The notes beneath the pieces are model-generated. The model saw only the letters and a program-made list of their open reading frames with translations. It did no database searches and was not told the DNA's origin. Below, piece by piece: positions 23,805-33,315 of a DNA stretch of 64,000 nucleotides. The stretch is from Chrysemys picta bellii (Eukaryota; Chordata; Testudines; Emydidae). The position numbers were made by a program, and so were the translations under genes. The DNA is taken from NCBI RefSeq assembly GCF_011386835.1, contig NC_088792.1:40848882-40912881 (forward strand), in the 5' to 3' direction. The number at the start of each line of letters is the position of its first letter. Within the stretch, counting starts at the first letter, position 1.

Positions 23805-24905
23805 CAGGGCTGGCCCTAGACCAAATGGTGTCCTAGGTGAGGAGCATCTTTGGCACCATCCCTCTCCATTTGTTAAACTTTTGAATCCCTTATTTTTTAT
23901 TGCATTTGTAGCCCATTTCTCAACTTTGATGCACAATTTGCATGCATCATTTAACCCTGTCATAGAAAATGATACATTTCCCTTTTGTCACTGTCATAAA
24001 CATACAGCTAAGGGTAGCATAAAATCCCTCCTTTACCTGTAAGGGGTTAAGAAGCTCAAATAATCTGGTTGGCACCTGACCAAAAGGACCAATAAGGGAA
24101 GAAGATACCTTCAAATCTGTGGGGGGGGGGGGGGGGAGGTAGGTTTTGTTTGTGCTCTCTTTGTTGTTCTCTTCGGGACAGAGAGGGACCAGGGCAGGAA
24201 AAACCATCTCCTAGAACCCTACCTGAAATAAACATCCAAGATTACAAAAATTGTAAGTAATAGCAAGGAAATGCATTAGCTTATATTTTGTTTTAGCTTG
24301 TGAATTTTCCCTATGCTAAGAGGGAGGTTTATTCCTGGTTTTTGTAACTTTGAAGTTTTGCCTAGAGGGGAATCCTCTGTGTTTTAAATCTTATTACCCT
24401 GTAAAATTACCTTCCATCCTGATTTTACAGAGGTGCTTCTTGTATTATTTTTCTTTATAATAAAGTTCTGCTTTTAAGAACCTGATTGGTTTTTAGTGTC
24501 CTAAAAACCCAAGGGTCTGGTCTGTGCTCACCTTGTTAACCTATTTGGTTGGTATATTATTCTTAAGCCTCTCCAGGAAAGGGGGTGAAAGGGCTTGGGG
24601 GGATATTTTGGGGAAATAGGAACTCCAAGTGGTCCTTTTCCTGAATCTTTGTCTAACTCACTTGGTGGTGGCAGCGATACCGTCCAAGGACAAGGAAGAA
24701 TTTGTGCCTTGGGGAAGTTTTAACTAAGCTGGTAGAAATAAGCTTAGTGGGTCTTTCATTCGGGTCCCCACATCTGTACCCCAGAGTTCAGAGTGAGGAG
24801 GAAACCCTGACAGTCACTAACAAGAACAGCACCCCGAGCCCAGCGCCGCCCAGGCCTGGCACCCCAGGCAGTCACTTGGGTCACCTGCCCCTAAATCTGG
24901 CCCTG
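23805..24905. mobile_element. hAT-type element split by a solo LTR
   Basis: Begins CAGGGCTGGCCCTAGACC at 23,805 and ends CTAAATCTGGCCCTG at 24,905, an inverted terminal pair. The LTR at 23,992-24,812 lies inside; without it the element is about 275 bp. I see no clean 8-bp target duplication, so the class rests on the termini. Confidence 0.65.
23992..24812 (+). mobile_element. Solo LTR with 5-bp target duplication
   Basis: An 821-bp element with TGTCATAAAC...CCCTGACA ends and perfect 5-bp duplication GTCAC (23,987-23,991; 24,813-24,817). It includes a polyadenylation-type AATAAA near 24,460 and a GGTGGCAGCGATACCG stretch near its end. It recombined down from an endogenous-retrovirus-like element; no internal genes remain. 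Confidence 0.92.
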
Positions 24906-25838
24906 GGATGTTTAGCAAAATCAGGCAACACTGGAAACATTTGGTTGAAAGCATCTAATCAGGGACAACGCTCATTTTGGTCAGCATTATCTCAAAGAGG
25001 AGTTAGCAGAAATGAAAAAGGCACAGAGAAATGTAATTCTAACTACAAATGACAAAGAATTCTTTTTTTCCTCCTCAAGTTAGATCAATGATTTTCAAGC
25101 TTCTTGAGCCAAAGGACCCTTTACTAAATTACTTTCCTCATGAACCCTCTCCTCAAAAAAAAAACCTGCCCCCTTTTCAAGTGTTTTTGTTAATTTTAAT
25201 CAAAACATCCTGTCCCCAAGCTGCCACTGGGCTTTCTTCAGGACTGGTCTAGCAGCTGTGCAGTGGCAATATTGTTTGACCGGCCTACTAAACAGAGTAA
25301 TTTGCAGTCTCCTACCTGAAAAAATCAAAACAAAACAACAAAAACTACCCTTTAGAAGTGTCCTCCAGCGTCAAGCGGAGAAATTAACCATGCAGGGGGA
25401 TGGTTAGCAGAGTATCCAAAGAAGGAGATGAAAACAAATAGTGCAAGAAAACCCCCACCACCCAACACAAGCTCAAACAGTGTGTAACTACGTTATTTAT
25501 GTAGGTGCACACATGTGGGTTTGCATGTAGCTACTATCAGTCATGTATTTTACTGAAACACTTCGGCATAAAACTACAAATAGTTCACCTATGATTCCTT
25601 ACTTTTGTTCTTCCTTCTTTCCATTTCCTTTGCTTCATTTTCAGCTTGCCTCTTTTTCCTCCATCATCTTCACTCTCATTCCATCCTTCTTAGTTTCACT
25701 ACCTTCCTCGCCCCACCTTTCCCTTGGTCCACAAGAACTTCTCCCTTCCCTCTCACTTTCATCTCATGCCTAACCAGCCCAATCAATCTCAAGTATCCTT
25801 AATTTTACAGATCATCATTCACTTGAAGAGGCTTGGGG
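24906..25838. other. Intergenic, nothing recognised
   Basis: No supportable gene or repeat. Ser/Phe-rich short frames near 25,543-25,802 follow a pyrimidine-rich stretch. Confidence 0.5.
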
Positions 25839-26211
25839 TAAGGTGACCATATGTCCCGTTTTTGCCAGGACAGCCCTTTTTTTAAGCCCTGTCCTGGCTG
25901 TCCCAACAACTTTTTTATTTTCCTTCTCTCAAACATGGGCATTTGTCCCATTTGCTCTTGCTGACTCAATCAGTTGGCGAGAGCAAATGGGACAAATGCA
26001 CACTTTTGTCAAAAAAGTGGGGTCCAGCGTGGAGGAATGTACAGAGGTGGCAAGCAGAGATGCCAGCCCCATGCAGTGGGGTAGGCAGCATTCCAGCATG
26101 TAGGGGCCAGGCAGAGTTCCAGCGACCAGCATCAGCCCTGGGGTGGGGAGGGGTGCTCTGGCAAGCAGCTGGGGGTGTCCCATTTTCCCTTTGGGAAATA
26201 TGGTCACCCTA
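25839..26211. mobile_element. Mariner-type MITE, 373 bp
   Basis: Starts TAAGGTGACCATATGTCCC and ends GAAATATGGTCACCCTA, inverted ends with TA at both edges. An internal inverted pair (GGGCATTTGTCCCATTTGCT and its complement) gives an additional hairpin. Related ends occur at 2,182-2,307. Confidence 0.8.
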
Positions 26212-27341
26212 GTTGGGGGTATTTCACGCTACAATGCAAAATTCTCTCACATCTGCTATTATTGTTTTCAGAAAAGAAGCTGCTAACTCACATAATTTTC
26301 GCTGGCCAGACATTTGAAAGGCCAGCTGCAGGGACTTTCTCCCCCACTACCTGAGAAACACATCAAGCTCATGTTTGTGGGAAGGAATAGGAGTTCTCTT
26401 CCCTCTCCCTGCCTTGTGGCCCTTTCATTAAATATAAAGGTGACAGTAAATTCCATGTTTGGACAGCAATATATATTGACCTCATAAATTGTTAAAAATA
26501 AAGGAAGCTTGCCAATTCTTCTATTAGACAGTAGACAATGATATGTCCCCAACACTGGCGCTGTAGATCACTGGCTAAATGTAGCTCCTACAAAAGGAAA
26601 CAAAATCCTTCAATGCCATCTAGAGGACACTTATGAACTAGCAGATCAAGAATTACCTCTGCATGCTACAAGAAACCCAGGAGAGAAACAGTTATACCCA
26701 GGAAAATTTTCTATCGTAATGTTTAACCCTAATCTGTAATACAAAAATAAGCCTCACTGAAAACAGAGTGATGTAACGGTACACTTGGAATCCAGGTGCA
26801 CAAGAGCTTCCCTACCATCCATTTGTACTAAATCTAGAAAAGGTTCTCTGTAGTAAAATTTAAACTGAATGTATAGAACAGAATTAAACATCAGCTTACT
26901 TACCTAACCCTCACTTTCACCAGTGTTACTCAGTCATCACCTCTCCCCACTCTAGCTGCTCAGAGGAAGAGAGGCCATTGGAGAACAGGGGGGGTTGATC
27001 AGTACAGCCGTCTTTTTGCTCTTCTTGGATGTTTGGTGGAGTGCACCCCCCTTTGCCTGACACACTTGACAGTACAAAATATCCATTCTCCATCACCCCC
27101 ACCCCCCTTTGCACAGGGAAAAAAAAGGCATGACTGAAATTTCTCTTGTTCCCAGTAGCCAAAAAAGAAGATAATTGGTTGTTGGGGGGGGGGGTAGTGA
27201 TGGTATTTCTGAGATATTAAGGTACTGTTATGACATTACAATTCAGTGTCAGGACAGCTCGCTTGCATCTCTGCACTTTAATTCAGTTATTAAATGACTC
27301 TCTAAGCTCTTTAAATTTGAGCCTTACCTTCCTAGATGACA
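26212..27341. other. Intergenic, nothing recognised
   Basis: No supportable gene. G-runs at about 27,185-27,194 are the only notable simple sequence. Confidence 0.5.
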
Positions 27342-27650
27342 CAGTTACTAACCTTTCCATAACTGTTGTTATTTGAGATGTGTTGCACATGTCCATTCCA
27401 CTGTAGATGGATGTACATGCTCGTGCATAGTTATCAAGAGTTTTTTCCCTTAGTGGTATCTGTCAGGGCAACACGAGTGCTCTCTGCTGCCTTGCACACT
27501 GCATGCAGGCATGAAGGGCAGAGCCAACTCCAACCTCTCTCAGTTTCTTCCTACAGGAAGCCTCCAATAGGAGAGAGGAAGAAGGGCAGATTGTGTAATA
27601 GAAATATACAATACATCTTTAAGAATAACAGTTATGGAAAGGTTACTAAT
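27342..27650. repeat. DIRS terminal repeat (3' side of the element)
   Basis: Starts CAGTTACTAACCTTTCCATA and ends with the complement of that stretch (TATGGAAAGGTTACTAATC, about 27,626-27,645), giving a self-complementary end. The section is also the inverse of 33,050-33,293. Confidence 0.75.
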
Positions 27651-27763
27651 CATTTCTTCAAGTGATTGCACAGTGCAGGTGACTCAAAGCAGTCCCAAGC
27701 GAAGGTGCGTTGGGAGTCTACTTGAACAGGGACTAGAGGACCATTCATCAAAATTTAGCATCT

Positions 27764-28868
27764 CTAGATTCTTGGTAGTGTAGTGAGAGGCAAACGTTTG
27801 ACATAAGACCAGCTTGCCACTTCGCAAATGTCTAATATGGGAAGGTTAGCCAGAAAGGCTGCAGAAGTTGCTTGGGACCTAATATAATGACCCAGCACTC
27901 TCTCCGATGGCTTCATGTTAGCCAACTGGTAACATAGGCAAATACAACTGGATATCCAAGATGATATCCTTTGAGTAGAAACATGACTACCCTTCATTCA
28001 TGAGCAATTGAGTCAAAGACCTGAAAGGTTTAGTCCATTCCAGATAAAATGCTAAAGGTCTTCTAATGTGTGGAGTGTGCAGTCTCGCCTCACCCTTGTT
28101 ACCATGATACTTTGGGAAGAAGGTTGGTAAGAAGATTGCCTCTTTTGAAGGTGGACTTTGTCTACAAAAAGCAACAGAGGGTCCTGTGGCACCTTTAAGA
28201 CTAACAGAAGTATTGGGAGCATAAGCTTTCGTGGGTAAGAACCTCACTTCTGAAGAATGTGAGGTTCTTACCCACGAAAGCTTATGCTCCCAATACTTCT
28301 GTTTGTCTTAAAGGTGCCACAGGACCCTTTGTTGCTTTTTACAGATTCAGACTAACACGGCTACCCCTCTGATATTTGTCTGCAAAGAAAATCATATATG
28401 GAAGATCTGATACTAGCACCCTCAGTGCCCCACTCTCCTGGCCAATATAATGGCTACTAAAAATGCTACCTTCATTGAAAGGTGCAACAGAAAGCAGGTT
28501 ACTAGAGGTTCAAAGGGGGGCACATTGGGTAGGCTAAGAATAGATTCAGGCTTCATGGGGAATAAGGGGGTCTCTATGTGTGGAAATAGCTTGTCCAAGC
28601 CATTTAAAAATCTTACAGACATCAGATTGGAAAAAAGAGAGCAGTTATCCATAGGTGGATGGAATGCTGATAGAGCCACCAGGTGTACTCTGATCGAGCT
28701 AATCGCCAATCCTTGATGTTTCAGGGACAGAAGATAGTCCAGCACGTGCTGAATAGAAACGACGGCCAGGTAAATCCTTTTCAGTCTGGACCAGATGGAA
28801 AAGCTCTTCCATTTAGCCAAGTAAGTAGTTCTATCTGGTTGATGTTTTTCTACTATGCAGCAGCACAT
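27764..28868 (-). pseudogene. DIRS tyrosine recombinase, disrupted
   Basis: The minus strand reads a DIRS tyrosine recombinase. From 28,868 to 28,422 come the SAM-like DNA-binding part (YLAKWKSFSIWSRL) and the first catalytic arginine region (VAFLVAIILARRVGH). From 28,247 to 27,987 comes the middle region (FLPTFFPKYHGNKG), and from 27,997 to 27,764 the C-terminal part, where the expected H-x-x-R appears as GHYIRSQATS. The gene is split by the 211-bp Penelope foldback and at least one frame change. In the parent element the enzyme joins circular cDNA to the target. It is non-functional here. Confidence 0.8.
28164..28374. mobile_element. Penelope-like foldback inserted in the recombinase
   Basis: Arms 28,166-28,247 and 28,259-28,340 are near-perfect inverse copies around an 11-bp loop, followed by a unique tail ACAGATTCAGACTAACACGG. 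TTTGTCT occurs on both sides (28,157-28,163; 28,375-28,381) as target duplication. It shares GCATAAGCTTTCGT with the full Penelope-like element at 39,756 and the foldback at 48,720. Confidence 0.85.
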
Positions 28869-29029
28869 TCTGAACTTCTCTAGAGCAGGTCTTCTCCGCC
28901 GATGTTAACCATGAAGCCTCCAAGCAGTCAGATGAAGGGCCTGAAGATTGGGGTGGAGGAGGCAGCCACACTTCTGTGAAATCAAGTCTGTGTGAAGCAG
29001 GAGTGACAGTAAGGGGCTGACTGATAGGT

Positions 29030-29520
29030 CTAAGAGCTCTGAAAACCATGATGATGGGGCCATGCTGGGGCATTCAATATAACATGGGCCTTGTCCTGCT
29101 GCACCTTGCACAGAACTGTGGGCAGAAGAGGGATGATGGGAGAGACCCTCACCATGGCCGCTGGAAAACATCCATCAATGAGCCATGACTGTGGTCTGCC
29201 CAGGAGCAAAACTAGTGACATTTTCTGTTGCCTTTTGTTGCAAACAGATCCACATGGGGAATTCGGCAGAGCTGGAAAATGGACCTTACTATGTCTGGGT
29301 GAAGGGACCATTTGTGGTGATTGATAAACAATCTGCCAGATATACAATCATATGATATGATAGACAATCAGCCAGCGTATTTTGAGACCCTGGAAGGAAG
29401 GCCACATTTAGAAGTACAAAGTTGCCAGTGCAGAAGTCACAAAGCAGAATTGCTTCCTGGCAGAGTAGTGAAGACTGGGCCCTCCCCACTTCCCATTTGT
29501 TTAGTTAGTGCCCAATCTCA
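29030..29520 (-). pseudogene. DIRS RNase H 3' half and following domain, decayed
   Basis: The minus strand reads SSLLCQEAILLCDFC and FLPGSQNTLADCLS, the conserved end of the DIRS RNase H, then the spacer leading to the recombinase (LPTVLCKVQQDKAHVILNAP near 29,120). The 5' half of the same domain lies on the plus strand ending near 32,990, which places an inversion breakpoint inside RNase H. Confidence 0.7.
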
Positions 29521-29543
29521 ATACTGGCGATACGCTGTGCTCT

Positions 29544-31450
29544 ATGGGTTTCAAACCCTGCCACTCTTGTGGGAAGTCAGTGCCTATCAGTGACCCTCAC
29601 CCCAGCTGCCTTAAGTGCTTGAAGTAGGCTCTTATGCTGTAGCATCTGTAAGGGATTTAAACCCACTCCAAGAAGAATGGGGCAGTCAAACTTAAATTTC
29701 TTCTTCTGGAATGAGTGCTACATCCTACATCTGAACCATCTATCTCAGTCAGGGTACTGAGTACCTTGGCAGGAATTAGTAGTGCACCTCTGGCATTACT
29801 AGTATTGAGAGGCAGATCAGTGTTTCCAGTACCAAAGAAGAGCATTGTAAATAGGATTTGGTATCAGGATCATCAAAGGAGGTGAAGAAGTCAAGCTCAT
29901 GTAAAGGCTTGGGAGTGCGCTCAAAGAGGAGGCAGTCTCTGGAGCATACTTTTGAGCAGGGGAGTTTGTTGACTCCAGAGCGTGACTCCTAATGTACCAT
30001 TATTGGCATTGCCTCATGCCCTGGTATCATAAAATGCTTTCCCAATACCATCTACTTCCGAGGCATCTGAGGCTGCAAGAGACTCGTTAAATCTCGCAGA
30101 ACTGCCATCATTGGTAGCTCAAGAGTCTTGCCTTGTGCCCAAGGTACCAACATTAGCGACTTCACCTCCGCACTGTGCATGTCCACCAGAATCGGCTCTT
30201 AGTGTACCAATTAATATGGTACTGTCTAGGGAAAAGCCACAGATGAGCTACTCAGCTACCCTTTCTTTAGAGTCTGAATGTTCCTCGCTGGTACTGAGAG
30301 ATACAGCCCTACTATCCCTGCAAGAAGAGGATTCTTCTTCATCAGATTGTGAAGTGGGTTTCTCTGTGTCCCAACCTCATTGTTCTCACCATCCGCAATA
30401 TACTTCTTGTCCATCCTGGTTTCAGCATCAGTGTCAACAGGGGGCATACTGAAAAGTTGGAGACTGGGGCTGTATCAGTGGCCTTTTGGAACCCATGGGA
30501 ATTTCCCCCTCAGGCAAGAGCATCACCTCACCCACCTCACCTGACTCCACCTACTGGCCATAAGGAGCATCAAGGCTGCAAACATCCTAGGGTTGGTACC
30601 GAGCCTGGCAAGGAGCAGATTCAGGACTCCTCTCATAAGCATCTATGAGAGGAGCAGGAACTGGAGCAGTCCCCAGCACCATTGGCATCCTCTTCCTCGT
30701 TCTCTGATTAGGCAATTAGGTAGATCCTCTCTCTCTGCCTCTTGATAATTTCAAGACTCACCGAGAATTGTTGAGGAGGATGGCTTTGGCCCTACATCCA
30801 CCCAGAGGCAATCCAGGAAAAGTCCTACAGAGATGTAGGCATCTTGTCATCAGCAGCCCCAGCTAAGATAGCTCTATTAATAAGTCTAGCTTGGAGCCCA
30901 CCAAGGTTCTTTGGCAGCTTCCCTGCCATCTGCTGCAAAAAGAGTAGAGAAGAGGTTCTACGTCTTCTCTCAGGGATTCAAACATCTCTGTAATCGTCCC
31001 CCTCTGGACTCCCTAGTAGTGGTGGCAGCCAATGAAAGAGAGACACATGGGCACCAGGCATCAACCCCAAAGAACAGAGACAAAAAAGCTAGACCTATTT
31101 GAGGAAGTTTTATTCCACAGGTGGGTTACAGCTTCGTATGCAAACCAACAAGCTTTGGTCGGGTGCTACAATTTCACCCTGTGGGAGACAGTTTCAAAGT
31201 TCAAAGAGAAATTTCCACATGATGCAAAACAGGAGTTTCAGACATTGATCAAGGAAGGCAAGTTGGTTGCCAGAATGGATCTGCGGGCTGGTCTGGAGGC
31301 AGCAGATTCTTCAGCTAGTGGCATGGCCTCTGCCACCACGCTGAGATGCTCATCATGATTACAATCTTCTGACCTCCTGCCAGAGGTTCAACAAATAGTC
31401 AGACCTCCCATTTGAAGGGCCACTGCTCTTTTTGGTGAGACCCTGCATAG
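29544..31450 (+). pseudogene. DIRS gag-like gene, decayed
   Basis: The plus strand starts at ATG 29,544 and reads GFKPCHSCGKSVPISDPHPS then CLKCLK, the cysteine-rich N-terminal motif of DIRS gag, followed immediately by a stop. Ser/Pro-rich pieces follow (30,111-30,452), then a C-terminal gag part at 31,032-31,358 (VGCYNFTLWETVSKFKEKFP). Multiple frame changes separate them. The gene would encode the nucleic-acid-binding structural protein; it is inactive. Confidence 0.65.
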
Positions 31451-31548
31451 TGCCAAGGACTCTACAGCAATCCTAAAATCCCTAGGTATTTACACCCCAG
31501 CAGTGAAGCAGGCCTTATGTCCTCACAAGTCCCAGCAGTTTCAGAGGT

Positions 31549-32340
31549 ATGCCCCTTGAGACCAGGATATGCCGAGGGGAAGGAGTACAGATTACAAAAG
31601 ATGGTAACTATCATCCTTTGCCTCTGCAGATGCTGGTTCATCGAGGAAGGCGGCATCCTCTGAAATCTCATTTTGATGGGCTAGTCAAGAGCAGACTAGC
31701 AGTTCTAAAAGTGCTATCTATTTCTTCTCCAATTTTTGCAAACCTCCTGTCTCACTTCTATCATGCTTGGGCCCACATCACAACAGATCTGTGGGTTCTA
31801 AGCATGGTGGAAGTGGGATACACACTCCAATTTATTTTTACCACCCCCCATCATCCCTCTTCAGAGACCTCTCTCACAAGACTGTTACTGAAAGAGATAC
31901 AATTGCTTCTTCTTGTAGTAGCTACAGAGGAGGTCCCTCTTTTGTTTAGGCAAAAGGGTTTTTACTCCCAATACTTCCTGATCCTGAAAGTAAAAGGGGG
32001 TCTCAGGCCTATTTTAGATCTAAAGTTGTTAAACAAGTTCCTAAAAAATGTCAGAATTCTGGGTGGTCACTCTAGCTTCCATTATTCCTTCCCTGGAGCC
32101 AGGGGACTGGTATGCTGCTTTTGACTTAAAGGATGGCTACTTTCATGAGGCAATTAATCAGAACCACAGAAAATTTTTAAGATTCACTATCAGCTCTTGT
32201 CATTATCAGTTCAAGGATTCTCCTGTGGTCTCTTTGTTGCCCCATGTGTTTTTACTAAGTGTATGGTGGCGGTAGCAGCATTCCGTTGGAGGTTAGGGGG
32301 CTACATCTTCCCTTACCTGGAGGACAGGCTGATATGAGGT
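31549..32340 (+). pseudogene. DIRS reverse transcriptase, inactive
   Basis: The plus strand shows the RT fingers region (KGFYSQYFLILKVKGGLRPI, then LDLKLLNKFL) in one frame and the palm start (DWYAAFDLKDGYFHEAI, near 32,104-32,157) in another. The third catalytic block near 32,310-32,336 reads FPYLEDRLI then stop, where DIRS RTs have Y-L-D-D-W. The catalytic aspartate pair is therefore altered and the frame closes. The domain would copy element RNA; it cannot here. Confidence 0.75.
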
Positions 32341-32459
32341 GGATCCAGATTGCAGGTGTTGTCCAGCATAAACATAATCTGATCTACACTTGATATGCTC
32401 AGCCTGCTGATCAACACAAAGAAGTCAGTCCTTTCTCTGGCACAGAAAACAGAATTTAT

Positions 32460-32990
32460 TTGGTGGGGGTGGAAAAGAGACTGGAATTTACAATGACCAG
32501 AGCCTTCCTATCTCAGCCAAGGTTTCAGACAATGCAAAGCATCATTGTAAACTTAAAAGGTTACCCTCACCATGTTAAGAAACTAAATAAGGCTGTTGAG
32601 AAAGATGGCAGCGTTCATTTATGTAGTTCAATACGCCAGGCTGTGTTCCAGACTTCTACAAGGCTGGTTGGCCAAGGGGCATTCATCAAGGAGTCCCCAT
32701 AGAGACATGTTAGTGCATATACCAAATTGGATCTTATCCTCCCTAGATAGGTGGGCTGATCCAGACAATGTCTGTGTCTGTAAGGGAGTTCCCTTTGCCC
32801 CACCTCAAGATCTCTTATCTTAGTCATGAATGCTTCAGACCTGGGTTTGGAGAGGCCCCGCTGATGCAGTGTCTCTGGTCTCCCCAAGATCTCAGTCTAC
32901 ACATAACTATCAAGGAGTTGCAAGCTATCCAGTTATCTTGCATGACATTCCTTCCTCGCATTGGGCACCAGAGCCACACAAACAACATTT
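32460..32990 (+). pseudogene. DIRS RT connection/RNase H 5' half, decayed
   Basis: Pieces in three frames read MTRAFLSQPRFQTMQSIIVN, MAAFIYVVQYARLCSRLL and LWSPQDLSLHITIKELQAIQ, the usual DIRS thumb and RNase H start. Reading ends near 32,990 at the inversion breakpoint. The following bases to 33,050 look like element leader in the opposite orientation. Confidence 0.7.
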
Positions 32991-33049
32991 TTTTTTTGAA
33001 ACTACAGTAAGTATACAGAAACTTAAAGAGGCACTATTTGAACACTAGA

Positions 33050-33293
33050 TGAAAAGACTTGCAGAAACAAGGAAAGGGAGTTCCAACAACCATCATAGGT
33101 GGTAGGAAGGAACTGAGAGGGATTGTGGCAACCCTGCCATTTACATCTGCACATAATGTGGAAGGCAGCAGAGGGCACTCGTGCTGCCCCAACAGATACC
33201 ACCAAGGGAAAAAGCTGTCTAACAACTGTGCACTGGAGTGCACTTACACCTACAATGGAATGGAGACGTGCAATCAGTAGAAGAATTCCTAAT
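33050..33293. repeat. DIRS terminal repeat (5' side of the element)
   Basis: The reverse complement matches the left end: TTTTTCCCTTGGTGGTATCT, GCAGCACGAGTGCCCTCTGC and CTCTCAGTTCCTTCCTACC. A short palindrome TTACTTGACC-GGT-GGTCAAGTAA sits exactly at its outer edge (33,293-33,315). Confidence 0.75.
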
Positions 33294-33315
33294 TACTTGA
33301 CCGGTGGTCAAGTAA

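Larger units (their letters stand above)
27342..33293 (-). mobile_element. DIRS-type retrotransposon with an internally inverted gag-RT-RNase H block
   Basis: Inverted terminal repeats at about 27,342-27,650 and 33,050-33,293 bracket the element; the shared core TTTTTCCCTTAGTGGTATCT lies at the left and its complement at the right. Tyrosine recombinase and the 3' half of RNase H read on the minus strand (27,764-29,520). The gag, RT and 5' half of RNase H read on the plus strand (29,544-32,990). A DIRS element normally has gag-RT-RH-YR on one strand, so a single inversion of about 29,505-32,990 explains the order. Every gene is broken by stops and shifts. A Penelope foldback (28,164-28,374) interrupts the recombinase. 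Confidence 0.8.

Noticed and set aside
28166..28340. A CRISPR-like or regulatory hairpin
   Set aside because: The repeat has a target duplication and shares sequence with Penelope elements; no array is present.
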